A DNA stretch of 64,000 bases from Acidobacteriota bacterium. GTDB lineage: Bacteria > Acidobacteriota > Vicinamibacteria > Vicinamibacterales > 2-12-FULL-66-21. The notes below the pieces were generated by a model. That model was given only the letters and a program-made list of their open reading frames with translations. It ran no database searches and had not been told where the DNA came from. The stretch lies in assembly GCA_003222675.1 (NCBI GenBank), contig QHWT01000049.1, positions 105,313 to 169,312 of the forward strand, read 5' to 3'. Made by a program: the position numbers and the translations under genes. This document shows, in pieces, positions 1 to 8,705 of the stretch. Numbering within the stretch: the stretch's first letter is position 1; every line of letters begins with the position of its first letter.

Positions 1-2
1 AG

Positions 3-806
3 GATCTGATCGACAAGTATCAACCCGACCTGCTCTACTTCGACGACACCGAATTGCCGCTCGGCCAGGCGGGACTCGACATCGCGGCGCATTTCTACAA
101 TGCGAGTATCAAAAATCGCGGCCGACTCGAGGCCGTGCTGACCTCGAAGGGACTGCAGCCGGATCGCGTCGGCGCGATGGTGCTCGACATCGAGCGCGGC
201 CGCGCGGATCGGATTCTGCCGGCGGCCTGGCAGACCGACACGTGCATCGGCGACTGGCACTATCGACGCGAGACCTTCGAGCAGCACCGCTACAAGTCGG
301 CCGACACGGTCATCAAGATGCTCGTGGACATCGTCAGCAAGAACGGCAACCTGCTGCTGAACGTGCCGTTGCGCGGCGATGGCACGATCGACGATGACGA
401 ACGGAAGATCCTCGCGGACCTCGCCGCGTGGATGCCGATCAGCGGCGAAGCCATCTACGGCACGCGGCCGTTCACCGTGTTCGGTGAAGGTCCTCCCGAC
501 GTGAAGGGCTCCGGCAACTTCAACGAGAACACGGCGCGTCCTTATACGTCCGAAGACATCCGCTTCACCACGAAAGGCGATCTGCTTTACGCGTTTGCCC
601 TCGCGTGGCCGGCGGACGGGAGGCTCTCGATCAAGAGCCTTGCGCGGGGCAGCGCGCATTATCCGAAGGAAATCGGACGCGTTGAACTGCTCGCCGAGAA
701 GCCGCGCGCGGTCGAGTTCACGCGCGACGCGAATGCGCTTGCCGTCACGCTGCCCGGCGCCAGGCCGAGCGAGTTCGTCGCGACGCTGAAGCTGACGCCG
801 AGGTAA
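3..806 (+). CDS. Alpha-L-fucosidase (GH29), C-terminal part; 5' end outside window
   Basis: Retaining exo-fucosidase that removes terminal L-fucose from glycans, probably secreted or periplasmic. The frame is open from the window edge. It begins just before the GH29 nucleophile region: the run YQPDLLYFDD ends in the first Asp of FDD, which aligns with the family nucleophile. The family block NGNLLLNVPLRGDG follows at about 350-380 nt, then a C-terminal beta-sandwich. The first ATG-like start inside the window (TTG at 54) lies after the nucleophile, so it cannot be the true start; the catalytic barrel's N-terminal part is missing. The call is from family motifs; substrate linkage is not visible. 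The gene ends about 100 nt before a perfect hairpin with a T tract, which could be its terminator. Confidence 0.9.
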   Translation, partial: DLIDKYQPDLLYFDDTELPLGQAGLDIAAHFYNASIKNRGRLEAVLTSKGLQPDRVGAMVLDIERGRADRILPAAWQTDTCIGDWHYRRETFEQHRYKSADTVIKMLVDIVSKNGNLLLNVPLRGDGTIDDDERKILADLAAWMPISGEAIYGTRPFTVFGEGPPDVKGSGNFNENTARPYTSEDIRFTTKGDLLYAFALAWPADGRLSIKSLARGSAHYPKEIGRVELLAEKPRAVEFTRDANALAVTLPGARPSEFVATLKLTPR

Positions 807-840
807 TCAGGCGCTCATCGCCGCGAAACGCTTCAGAAGG

Positions 841-908
841 TAGAGCAGGCTTGCACTTTTGCCGGTGTTGCGCCACACTTTCGTGGGCGTACCGCCCAGC
901 TCCCCAGC
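841..908 (+). promoter_or_regulatory. Structured 5' leader, candidate cis-regulatory RNA (locus A)
   Basis: The leader of the cyclase gene folds into several short hairpins: GTGT/ACAC around 866-878, and TGGGCG (884-889) with CGCCCA (893-898). It carries the 10-mers CACTTTCGTG (876-885) and GCTCCCCAGC (899-908). The same two 10-mers occur in the same order and orientation at 41125-41172, upstream of the TonB receptor. No known riboswitch consensus was recognised. That it is a regulatory RNA is inference from the shared words plus structure. Confidence 0.4.
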
Positions 909-933
909 CTCGCCGCGGCGAGGCTTTTTCTTT
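906..933 (+). terminator. Intrinsic terminator or attenuator directly upstream of the cyclase start
   Basis: AGCCTCGCCGCGGCGAGGCT (906-925) is a perfect 20-nt palindrome followed by TTTTTCTTT. This is the form of a rho-independent terminator. It ends at the ATG of the cyclase (934), and the only SD-like bases (GCGAGG) lie inside the stem. It may simply end the fucosidase transcript, or it may attenuate the cyclase. Confidence 0.65.
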
Positions 934-2952
934 ATGGTCCGAAAACTGTTCGCGGGTCTCGCGCTCGGGCTCGGCTCGGCGATCATCGTGCTTGTACTCG
1001 GCGTCACCGGGCTGCTCGATACGGCCGAGATGAAGTCGTACGACCGCCGCATGCAATGGGCGGCGGCGCCTGAGGCCGTCAGCAAGGACATCGTCCTTGT
1101 TGAAATCAACGATGCCAGTATTCGCGACTATGCCGTTGCCGTCGGCCGCTGGCCCTGGCCCCGCGTGCTGCAGTCGGAGCTGATTGACTTCCTCGAGCGC
1201 GGCCCTGCGAAAGTGATCGCCTACGACGTGCTCATGTCCGAGCCGTCACAAGGCAGTTTCCAACTCGGCGACCAGACGTGGACGGCCGAGGAATCGGACG
1301 CCGCGATGGTGCAGTCGGTGCGCGCGGCCGGCAACGTCATCATGCTGTCGGACGCGGTGAACCCCGGCGTCACAGGTACCGACGCTGCGGCCGTCGCGCG
1401 TTGGCAGGGTCCGGCCTATCGGCTTGCGCCGGTGATTGAGCAGCGCCCGCTCGTTCTTCCGCCGTTTCAGGCACTCACGGATGCCGCATCCGGCCTCGGC
1501 CACAACTTTCTCGCACTCGATCCGGACGGTCCTGCGCGCCGGATGGCCCCGTTCATCCGCAAGGGTGATCAGTACCTCCCATCTCTCGGCGTAGCGGCCG
1601 CACTCGCTGCGAACGGTGTGAAGCCAAATGACGTGGTGCTGGAGGGGAATGCGATTCACCTGCGGGACCGGATCCTGCCGCTGGTATCCGTGCGCGTGCC
1701 CGAAGGACCGGGCGGCCCCGCGCACGATCAGTTGACCACGATGATCAACTATCGCGCGCCCGCATTTCTCGACAACGGCCGGCGTCCTTATCAGGCGTAC
1801 GAAGCCCGTCACCTTCTCCATTCCGAAGATCAATTGCTGAACGGCGCCGCTCCTGACCTCGACCCTGCCGTTTTCAAGGACAAGATCGTCTTCATCGGGC
1901 TGACCGCATCGGGCCTTCTCGACATTTTCCAGACGCCGTTTGGTGACCAGGGGACGATGCCGGGGATACAGCTTCACGCCAGCATCGCCGACAGCATCCT
2001 GTCATCCACCTTCATCCGTCCGGCACCGTCCGTCTCTCGCATTGCGACCGTCGTCATTGCCGCGATCGCCGTCGGACTGTTGTCCGCGTTTCTGCCGTTC
2101 GCGGGCGCGGCGGCGGCGGCCGCCGCGATCATCGGCGGGTGGACGTGGTTCGCCGTGAGCGCGTTCAAGACAGGGCTCTGGCTGAACATGGTCCAGCCTC
2201 AGATAGCCGGCGGCATCGCGCTGTTTGCCGGCACCGCGTACCAGTACTTCGTGGAAGGGCGCGAGAAGCGGAAGATGAAACGCCTCTTCGGGCGTTACGT
2301 ATCAAGAGATGTCTACGCACAACTCGTCGCGCACCCGGAGCTGGCGGAGCTTGGCGGCAAGCGCCGCGAGATGACGGTGCTGTTCTCCGACATCCGCGGC
2401 TTCACCTCCGTCACCGAGCGCGGCGACCCCGAGGAGATCGTCGCGCAATTGAACGAGTACTTCTCGAAGATGGTGGAGATCGTTTTCAGGCACAAGGGCA
2501 CGGTCGACAAGTTCGTCGGCGACATGGTCATGGCCCTCTTCGGCGCACCGCTCGACGATCCCGATCACGCCGAGCACGCGGTGCAGGCAGCCATCGACAT
2601 GGTCGAGGAGCTTGGCCGGATGAACAGGAGCTGGAAGGAAAAAGGAATGGCCCAGCTCGATATCGGCGTCGGCATCAATTCCGGCGACATGATCGCCGGC
2701 AATATCGGCTCCTCGTCGATCATGAGCTACACCGTCATCGGCGATAACGTGAATCTCGGATCCAGGCTCGAATCCTTGAACAAGGATTACAAGACCCGGA
2801 TTATCATGTCCGACGCCACCCGAACCAGATTGACGCAGGCCTACGAGACACGTCCGCTCGGCGACGTGGTCGTCAAGGGCAAGAGCAAGCCGGTGGCGAT
2901 TTTCGAAATCAAGGTTCCCGCTCCGCTCGTCCAAGAGGTACAGACCACATGA
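934..2952 (+). CDS. CHASE2 sensor / class III adenylate-guanylate cyclase
   Basis: Membrane-bound nucleotide cyclase of about 672 aa. Layout: one N-terminal membrane segment (LALGLGSAIIVLVLGV), a periplasmic CHASE2 domain (about 30-370), two or three membrane helices (about 375-450), and a class III catalytic domain (about 480-640). Catalytic features are visible: the first metal Asp in VLFSDIRGFTS, the second in DKFVGDMVMALFG, and the transition-state Asn/Arg in GDNVNLGSRLE. The start at 934 is chosen because it places the first membrane helix at the N terminus; the longer frame from 859 would translate the hairpin leader. The stop overlaps the next start (ATGA). A cyclic-nucleotide-binding channel two genes downstream may be a target of the product; whether cAMP or cGMP is made is unknown. 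Confidence 0.9.
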   Translation: MVRKLFAGLALGLGSAIIVLVLGVTGLLDTAEMKSYDRRMQWAAAPEAVSKDIVLVEINDASIRDYAVAVGRWPWPRVLQSELIDFLERGPAKVIAYDVLMSEPSQGSFQLGDQTWTAEESDAAMVQSVRAAGNVIMLSDAVNPGVTGTDAAAVARWQGPAYRLAPVIEQRPLVLPPFQALTDAASGLGHNFLALDPDGPARRMAPFIRKGDQYLPSLGVAAALAANGVKPNDVVLEGNAIHLRDRILPLVSVRVPEGPGGPAHDQLTTMINYRAPAFLDNGRRPYQAYEARHLLHSEDQLLNGAAPDLDPAVFKDKIVFIGLTASGLLDIFQTPFGDQGTMPGIQLHASIADSILSSTFIRPAPSVSRIATVVIAAIAVGLLSAFLPFAGAAAAAAAIIGGWTWFAVSAFKTGLWLNMVQPQIAGGIALFAGTAYQYFVEGREKRKMKRLFGRYVSRDVYAQLVAHPELAELGGKRREMTVLFSDIRGFTSVTERGDPEEIVAQLNEYFSKMVEIVFRHKGTVDKFVGDMVMALFGAPLDDPDHAEHAVQAAIDMVEELGRMNRSWKEKGMAQLDIGVGINSGDMIAGNIGSSSIMSYTVIGDNVNLGSRLESLNKDYKTRIIMSDATRTRLTQAYETRPLGDVVVKGKSKPVAIFEIKVPAPLVQEVQTT

Positions 2953-4055
2953 GAGCAGCAGTCTTCATTCTCGCATCGTTGCTGGCGGCCCCCGCGCACG
3001 CGCAGTTTGGCAGCATTCTGAACAAGGCGCAGAAAGCCAAGGACACCGCCGACAAGGTCGCGGATCTCAACATCACCGAGGAGGAGGAACGCAAGCTCGG
3101 TGAAAACGTCAGCACGAGTCTTCGCGACAAGTTCGGCGTCTACCAGGACGCCGAGGTCGCCAAATACGTGACGCTCGTCGGCAACGTGCTGGCGCAGGGA
3201 AGCAGCCGTGCGAACCTGAACTGGACGTTCATCGTGCTCGATACCGACGCCGTCAACGCGTTCGCAGCGCCGGGCGGCATCATTCACGTCACGCGGGGTC
3301 TCCTCGGCCTGGCGAAGAATGAAGCGGAGCTTGCCGGCGTACTCGGTCACGAGATCACCCACGTCACCGCGAAGCACACGGTGCGCTTCATTCAAAAGAG
3401 CAAAGGCATCTCGGTTGGCTCGGATTTGGCCGGCGGCGGTTCTACCCGGGACTACATCATTTCGAAGATGTCCGAGAAGGCGTTTCATGTCCTCCTCGAC
3501 GGCACGTTCAGCCGTGAGGATGAAAATGAAGCCGACAAGGCCGGCGTGGAGCTCGCGAACAAGCTGGGGTACGCAGCAAACGGCCTTGCCGAAGTACTCA
3601 AGAAGCTGGACGCGCGCAACAGCGGCCGTGAAGATCGCAATGGCCTGTTCGCGTCGCATCCCGATACGAAGGATCGAATCGCGAAGATCGAAAAGGAAGT
3701 AAAGGACGAGAAGCTCACCGGCTCCGCTACCGTTTCGTCCCGCTATGCGAAATACATTACGTTCGACGCCAAGCCGATCGAGGAAATTGCCGTAAGCACG
3801 GAAGGCGCGGCCGGCCTCGCGGGAGACGGAAAGGAAGCCAAGAAAGACGAGCCGAAGAAGAAGGGTGGCCTGTTCGGCAAAGTCGGGCTGTCCAGCGGCT
3901 CGCAGGCACAGAATACGCAGACGACCGCTTCTGCCGGATCGCGGGGAGTGGGCATTCCCGATCGCGACGCGACGGGCGGTTCGAACAAGAGCACGCTCGG
4001 CGTGAAGATCACGCCGGCCGACCTCGTGGCCTTCAAGAAGGGAATCGTCGGGTAA
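2949..4055 (+). CDS. M48 family zinc metalloprotease, exported
   Basis: Secreted or periplasmic metalloprotease of 368 aa, of the kind acting in envelope protein quality control. A signal peptide (MRAAVFILASLLAAPAHAQ) is followed by the zinc motif HEITH within LAGVLGHEITHVTAKHT (about residues 132-142). The third ligand is the Glu in EDENEADKAGVELANKLGY. The C-terminal 100 residues are a Lys/Gly/Ser-rich low-complexity tail without a TPR domain, unlike BepA. It overlaps the cyclase stop by 4 nt (ATGA), so the two are translationally coupled. Peptide substrate cannot be told from sequence. Confidence 0.9.
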   Translation: MRAAVFILASLLAAPAHAQFGSILNKAQKAKDTADKVADLNITEEEERKLGENVSTSLRDKFGVYQDAEVAKYVTLVGNVLAQGSSRANLNWTFIVLDTDAVNAFAAPGGIIHVTRGLLGLAKNEAELAGVLGHEITHVTAKHTVRFIQKSKGISVGSDLAGGGSTRDYIISKMSEKAFHVLLDGTFSREDENEADKAGVELANKLGYAANGLAEVLKKLDARNSGREDRNGLFASHPDTKDRIAKIEKEVKDEKLTGSATVSSRYAKYITFDAKPIEEIAVSTEGAAGLAGDGKEAKKDEPKKKGGLFGKVGLSSGSQAQNTQTTASAGSRGVGIPDRDATGGSNKSTLGVKITPADLVAFKKGIVG

Positions 4056-4056
4056 G

Positions 4057-5422
4057 TTGGGCCATTATCCCGATCAGTTGATCCTGGGCGTCGCGGCGCT
4101 GGCCGTGACGCTCGGGATCATCAGCCTCACGATCAACCGGCTCGTCAAGCGCAAGCTCCGGCTGTCGGTCTTCCTCCTCGCAATCTTCATTGCCATCAAC
4201 CTGCTGCTCATCGCGGCGCCGAACCGGTTCAGCGCTACAACCGAGGGGCAGCTGCGCGCATTCGAGAAGCTCGCGCTGGCCGCGGCGCTCATCAACGGGC
4301 TCGTCATTTCGTTCATCAATCCACTGCGCGCCGACCGCGTGCCGGATCGGTTCCCGGTCATCCTGCAGGACGCGATGGTCATCGGCCTCGTGCTGCTGAC
4401 CTCCACGTTCATCAGCAACGAGCTGATCACGGATCCAGAGCGAGAAGCCGTTCCATGTGGGTCACTGGGTGCGCGTCGGCGATCACGAGGGGCGCGTCGC
4501 CGAAGTGACGTGGCGCGCGACGAAGCTGCGCACGAAGTCCGGCAACTTCGTCATCGTGCCCAACAACATCGTCTCGAAGGAAGCCATCATCAACTACTCC
4601 GAGCCCGCGGCGCCCACGCGGCTCGAGGTGGAAGTCGGCGCCTCGTACCTCGTACCGCCCAATCAGGTGAAGGCGGCTATCCTCGAGGCGGTGCGTCATT
4701 GCTCGCGCGTGCTCGAGGCGCCCGCGCCCGACGTGGTGCTGCTGTCGTTCGACGCATCCGCGATCACCTACAAGGCGCGATTCTGGATCGAGGACTACGA
4801 GCGCGATGAAGGCGCGCGCGACCAGGTCCGCACCGCCATTTATTACGCATTCCAGCGGCACAACATCGATATCCCGTGGCCGATCCAGGTGCAATACGAG
4901 CGGGACCTGCCAGCTGAGGATCCCGATGCCAGGCTCGCGCAGGAAGAGCATCTGCTGAGCGGTGTCGATCTGTTCGCCACGCTGACACCTGCTCTTCGTC
5001 ACGAGGTGGCCATGTCCGCGCCGATGGTCGTATTCGGCGCGGGCGAAACAATCGTGCGCCAGGGACAGCCCGGCCAATCGATGTTCATTGTCGCGCGCGG
5101 CACGGTGAGGGTTGTGCTGGAACCGTCCCGGCAGGAGGTCGCGCGGATCGAGGCGGGCGGCTACTTCGGCGAAATGTCGCTGCTGACGGGAGAGCCGCGC
5201 TCGGCAACCGTGCTGGCGGTCGATGACGTCACGACGGTCGAGATCAATGCGGATCTTTTCCGGAGGCTCGCGACCGTGCATCCACAGGCGATTGAACAGA
5301 TCGGGATTGCGGCGATGACGCGTCGCGCGGACCTGGAACGCGTCAAGACCGCCACTGCCGGAGCCGTGGCGGTCGAGACGAACACATTACTCGCGCGAAT
5401 GAAGAAGTTCCTGCGCCTGTGA
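4057..5422 (+). pseudogene. MscS-type channel with cyclic-nucleotide-binding domain, broken by an internal deletion/frameshift
   Basis: Two frames together make one gene. 4057-about 4430 encodes N-terminal membrane helices (ILGVAALAVTLGIISL, VFLLAIFIAINLLLIA, MVIGLVLLTSTFISNEL). From about 4433, in the next frame, IQSEKPFHVGHWVRVGD begins the MscS beta domain; a cNMP-binding domain follows (IEAGGYFGEMSLLTGEPRS, near 5150-5205). Intact relatives have about 25 residues between these parts, carrying the pore-lining helix and the LGN..AGL block; here they are missing and the frame shifts. GATC occurs at 4425-4428 and 4432-4435, so a deletion between short repeats is plausible. The start is TTG at 4057, one base after the M48 stop. 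As it stands, no channel can be made; an assembly collapse is the alternative. Confidence 0.8.
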
Positions 5423-5423
5423 T

Positions 5424-5548
5424 CGGAGGCCACGGAAAGATCTACTCGGAGGCCACGGAGCGCATTTCTTCCAAAGGAATTCCTCGGGCTGCGGAGGAAC
5501 AGAGCGCATTTTCACAAAAGAATTCTCCGTGGCCTCCGTGGCCTCTGA
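5424..5548. repeat. Inverted word-like repeat (GGAGGCCACGG / CCGTGGCCTCC)
   Basis: GGAGGCCACGG-type words at 5426-5460 reappear as their complement TCCGTGGCCTCCGTGGCCTC at 5526-5545. Between them lies a second pair: GAGCGCATTTCTTCCAAAGGAATTCC and GAGCGCATTTTCACAAAAGAATTC. The element fills the convergent gap between the channel gene and the Tyr/Arg-rich secreted protein. Confidence 0.7.
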
Positions 5549-5573
5549 GTGAAGAAGAGTCCGTCCGTCCCCT

Positions 5574-6290
5574 CTAGTACCGGCGCGCGTCACGGTACGC
5601 CCGCTGATAGCCTTCCTGAAAGCCGCGTCGATACTGATCCTTGTAGGCTTCCCTCGATCCGTAGCGTCCCTCGTAGTGACGATCGGCCGAGCGATACCAC
5701 TTCTGCCGCGCCGGATCCGGATACTTCCGATCGCGCGCGTCGTCGAGCCCCTTCTCGTAGCCGTCGTTGACACCGTTCTGGAATGCGATGTTCGCGACGC
5801 CGGCGCCATAGTCGCCGTAACGGCCCTGCGGATACGTCCGGCCGCTCTGCGGATAGTTACCGGGGTAGTTGCCGGGATAGCCATAGCCGCCGTCGCGACG
5901 CGGTATTGCGCGCCCGCCGGCATAACCGCCGTTGGAGTACACGCGATCGTACGCCGCGCGGTACCCGTCGCTGTAACCGCTCCTGAAGGTATCGCGATAT
6001 CGATCCTTGTCGCCGTAGCTGCGGTTATAGCCGGCGTCCGCCTTGCGCCAGTGTTTCTCGCGCTGGACGTCGAACGGCCTGCGATCGTGCGCTGCCGAGT
6101 CGCCGTCGCGCAATCCTTCTCGATACCCGTTGTCGTATGCCACTCGTCGCGAGTCGTAATACGACTGGCGATAGTCATCTGAATATGCCGGCCGCTGATC
6201 CAGCCAGCCGTTCACCTGGGCCTGCGCACGCCCACTGAACAGGAATAGCGCAGCCGCGCCTGCGAAGGCAGTAATAGATCGGTTTCGCAT
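5574..6290 (-). CDS. Secreted Tyr/Arg/Gly/Asp-rich repeat protein, function unknown
   Basis: 238-aa protein with a clear signal peptide (AFAGAAALFLFSGRAQAQ). The mature part contains two copies of a unit of about 63 residues: the first runs from YDNGYREGLRDGD, the second from FQNGVNDGYEKGLDDA. Each copy has a W-R-KAD or W-YRSAD core and ends in a G-Y-x-x-G-Y-x-x-A-Y-R/D helix. A linker rich in Gly, Tyr and Pro (GYGYPGNYPGNYPQSG) separates them. The copies look like charged amphipathic helices with regularly placed Tyr. Such proteins are seen in acidobacterial genomes as hypotheticals; I know of no assigned role. It stands alone on the minus strand. Confidence 0.75.
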   Translation of the reverse strand: MRNRSITAFAGAAALFLFSGRAQAQVNGWLDQRPAYSDDYRQSYYDSRRVAYDNGYREGLRDGDSAAHDRRPFDVQREKHWRKADAGYNRSYGDKDRYRDTFRSGYSDGYRAAYDRVYSNGGYAGGRAIPRRDGGYGYPGNYPGNYPQSGRTYPQGRYGDYGAGVANIAFQNGVNDGYEKGLDDARDRKYPDPARQKWYRSADRHYEGRYGSREAYKDQYRRGFQEGYQRAYRDARRY

Positions 6291-6300
6291 GGTGTCTCAC

Positions 6301-6380
6301 CTGCCGGGGTTTAGAGATCCGGCCTACGGGTGCCGTGTCAGAGCGGGTCTTCAAACCCGCCTCTCGGGCTCAAACCCGGT
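6301..6380. repeat. GGGTCT...AGACCCG-type intergenic repeat
   Basis: Contains GCGGGTCTTCAAACCCGC (6343-6360) and neighbouring CGGGCTCAAACCCGG words. The same family (GGGTCTAAAGACCCGGCC) recurs at 30352-30498 and, degraded, at 36870-36920. Confidence 0.6.
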
Positions 6381-6475
6381 TGCGCCATCAGAGGAGCAAG
6401 AATCTTTCCACTCCAGCCCTGAAAATGGGCCGGATTTCCGATGGCGCGACGGCCGGGGTCGCCGTTGATGGACAG

Positions 6476-6973
6476 TTACTGGGACCAGACGAGGACACGC
6501 TCGCCGCTTCGTCCCTTGTGATCGACGATTAAGGTCGGACCGAACCGCTCGAGGTCCTCGACGGTCAGATGCAGTTCATGCAGATCGATCGCGCCATTGC
6601 CGACGCTGAACCGAGTCCCCTGCATCTTCAGCCGGAGCAGCCAGAATGGAATGTCCATTCGCACGACCTTTTCATCATCAGGGTCGAACGCCATGATGTT
6701 GAGCGACTCGGGGCGCCGAGTTCCGGCGGGACGATCGGTGTTCGTGCGAGTGAGGTGACCGCGCTCGTCGAGCTCGATCAGCGGCTTCTGGCTTGCGAAC
6801 TGCCGGCGGACGCGCGCGAAGTCTTCGGAGACAGTGACAGGGGACGCTGATCGGATATTGATGTGGGTCTTCGCGAACCAGAGCCCTGCGGCCGCCATCG
6901 CGACGAGGCCTAGAATTCCGCACACCACGACGCCGACGACAACCCAAACCCAGGTTTTGACCCTACCGGCCAT
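6476..6973 (-). CDS. Membrane-anchored hypothetical protein, 165 aa
   Basis: Begins with a single membrane helix (TWVWVVVGVVVCGILGLVAMAAAGLWF). A soluble domain of about 125 residues without recognised motifs follows, rich in beta-prone segments (MDIPFWLLRLKMQGTRFSV, LHELHLTVEDLERFGP). The topology suggests a periplasmic domain. It lies 15 nt downstream of the TPR protein on the same strand and is probably co-transcribed with it. No function can be assigned. Confidence 0.7.
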   Translation of the reverse strand: MAGRVKTWVWVVVGVVVCGILGLVAMAAAGLWFAKTHINIRSASPVTVSEDFARVRRQFASQKPLIELDERGHLTRTNTDRPAGTRRPESLNIMAFDPDDEKVVRMDIPFWLLRLKMQGTRFSVGNGAIDLHELHLTVEDLERFGPTLIVDHKGRSGERVLVWSQ

Positions 6974-6988
6974 GGTTTTCGCATCCCA

Positions 6989-8179
6989 TCATTTGCCGAT
7001 ACGCTTCGCGGCGTTGAGACAGATCGGATCGTAGTCCTTCTCGCATTCGCCGGCCGCGAGCGTCGCTTCGCGCCGCGCGTCCTCGCGCCGATTCTCCTGC
7101 AGCGCCAGCCGGGCGAGCTCGAGGTGGGCTCGGCCCCGGACCCATCCGGCCGACTCCGGCTGCACGGCGATCCGCAGGTCCGCGAGCGCATCCTCGTGCC
7201 GGTTCAGCAGCACGCGCGCTGCGCCGCGTTTGTAATGCCACAGGCCGGTTTCTCCTGGAATCCGCGGGCGCGTATCGCGCGCGAGCATCGCGATCCCCTC
7301 CGTCAGCAGCGCCTCCGCTTCGACGGCGCGGTTCCCCCGCGTTGCGGTGGCGCCCTCTTCGAGCAGTACCAGGCGATTACGTGGGTAGCGGCGCCTGAGG
7401 TCGGCCAGAATCCGCAGCGCATCCGCGTACCGCTGCTCGCGGTTATACAGCAATACGAGCGCGAACATCGCGTCGGTTCGGTCGTCGCCTTTCCCCCCGG
7501 CTGCTTCCTCGATCAGCCGGAGCCCGCGCTCCCTCCCGCCGCCGAAACCGGCCACATAGGCCATCCATCGCACAGGGAATGAGAGTGTCGACACGAGGTA
7601 CCGGTAGGTTCCGACCACGAGCCCTGCATCCTTGCGTGATGGGTCGAGCGCCAGCACGCGCTCCTGCTCGTCGTAGCTCCTGCGCGCGGCTGTGAATCCG
7701 GCGAGAAGCTTTCCTTCAACCGATGCTATATACGATGCGCGCAACCCCAGGGCGGTTCCGAGATCGTAGTGGGCCTGCGCATCCCTCGGAGCGGCGGCCA
7801 CACGTTTCTCGGACAGATCGATGGCCTGCGCGAGCGCGCGCTTGAACTCCGCGTCGAGATCCGCCGGGGGTTTCTTCACCTCGATGCTGGTCCGCGAGAA
7901 GCTTCCCAGGTAGTGATCGACCGTCACGGCACCGCGGCGAAACAAGATGTTGAGCCAGATGGTCGATGCGAGCGCCCGATGGTTGGCGGGATCGCCGGGA
8001 TCTATCGCGACGGCCTGTCGCAGCAGGCGCAATGCCTCATCGTGGTCCAGGTTATAGGCAAGGTCGGATGCGCGCTGCCTCAGTTCGTTCCCGGACTGCG
8101 CCGAGACTACGCGCATGGATACTGCCAAGGCCAGGACGACGGCAAGTGGCAGCCTGACGGTTGGTTGGTGCCGCGTCAT
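6989..8179 (-). CDS. Exported TPR-repeat protein
   Basis: 396-aa protein with a signal peptide (PLAVVLALAVSMRVVSAQ) and several tetratricopeptide-like helical pairs. Examples are DEALRLLRQAVAIDPGDPANHRALA near the N terminus, AQAHYDLGTALGLRA, and EDALADLRIAVQPES near the C terminus. TPR domains serve as protein-binding scaffolds; partner and process are unknown. First gene of a two-gene minus-strand unit with the membrane protein at 6476-6973. Confidence 0.8.
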   Translation of the reverse strand: MTRHQPTVRLPLAVVLALAVSMRVVSAQSGNELRQRASDLAYNLDHDEALRLLRQAVAIDPGDPANHRALASTIWLNILFRRGAVTVDHYLGSFSRTSIEVKKPPADLDAEFKRALAQAIDLSEKRVAAAPRDAQAHYDLGTALGLRASYIASVEGKLLAGFTAARRSYDEQERVLALDPSRKDAGLVVGTYRYLVSTLSFPVRWMAYVAGFGGGRERGLRLIEEAAGGKGDDRTDAMFALVLLYNREQRYADALRILADLRRRYPRNRLVLLEEGATATRGNRAVEAEALLTEGIAMLARDTRPRIPGETGLWHYKRGAARVLLNRHEDALADLRIAVQPESAGWVRGRAHLELARLALQENRREDARREATLAAGECEKDYDPICLNAAKRIGK

Positions 8180-8204
8180 CAGACTATGATAGCGAGGCTG
8201 TAGG

Positions 8205-8300
8205 GTCGGAGGCTTCAGGCTTCAGGCTCCGGGATGGTCCAAGCTTCGGCGTACGTACTCAAGCGTCCGACGCCTGAGCAAACCCAAAGCCCGAGGTCAG
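8205..8300. repeat. (GGCTTCA)n-type intergenic repeat
   Basis: GGAGGCTTCAGGCTTCAGGCTCCGGGATGG and degenerate neighbours sit between two divergent genes. The same words recur at 9709-9750 and, as complement CCTGAAG, at 51960-52070. Confidence 0.65.
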
Positions 8301-8333
8301 AAGCCCTGAGCTGATAACTGACGGAGGATACGA

Positions 8334-8657
8334 ATGCCCAGAGGCAGGCCGCGGAAGAATCCGGAACACGTGTTGATTAAAGGTGCGGAGATGATTGGCT
8401 GGGCGCTCGGGGGACTCGAGCGAGAAATCATGCAGACGAAGCAGCGGCTGACCACGCTGACGTCTCAGGCTGCACAGCTGCGCGGGAGGCTTCCGGGAGG
8501 CGCGCAGGCCCGCGGCCCCGCGGCTGCCGCGTCGTTCGACGAGCCCGGCATAACCGCGCCCGGCCGCAAGCGCCGTCGACGCAGGATGTCACCGGAGGCC
8601 CGCAAGCGTATTTCCGACATGATGAAGAAGCGGTGGGCTGAACGCAGAAAGAGGTAG
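8334..8657 (+). CDS. Small basic AT-hook-like DNA-binding protein
   Basis: 107-aa, strongly basic protein. The N terminus PRGRPRKN is an AT-hook-like core (RGRPRK), which binds the minor groove of AT-rich DNA. A middle coiled-coil-like stretch (LEREIMQTKQRLTTLTSQAAQLRG) may dimerise. The C terminus (RKRRRRRMSPEARKRISD then MMKKRWAERRKR) is an arginine-rich helix of the kind seen in chromatin-like proteins. A good SD (GGAGG) precedes ATG 8334. A nucleoid-associated role is inference. It is divergent from the TPR gene and monocistronic. Confidence 0.75.
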   Translation: MPRGRPRKNPEHVLIKGAEMIGWALGGLEREIMQTKQRLTTLTSQAAQLRGRLPGGAQARGPAAAASFDEPGITAPGRKRRRRRMSPEARKRISDMMKKRWAERRKR

Positions 8658-8705
8658 GCCACAGAGTCGCATCTCAGAGGCGGTCGTAGATAAGCTCCGT
8701 CGCTT

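Noticed and set aside
934-5422. A CBASS-like cyclase-effector defence pair (cyclase plus cNMP channel)
   Set aside because: The cyclase is a CHASE2 class III type, not a CD-NTase, and the channel is an ordinary MscS-cNMP family member that is broken here.
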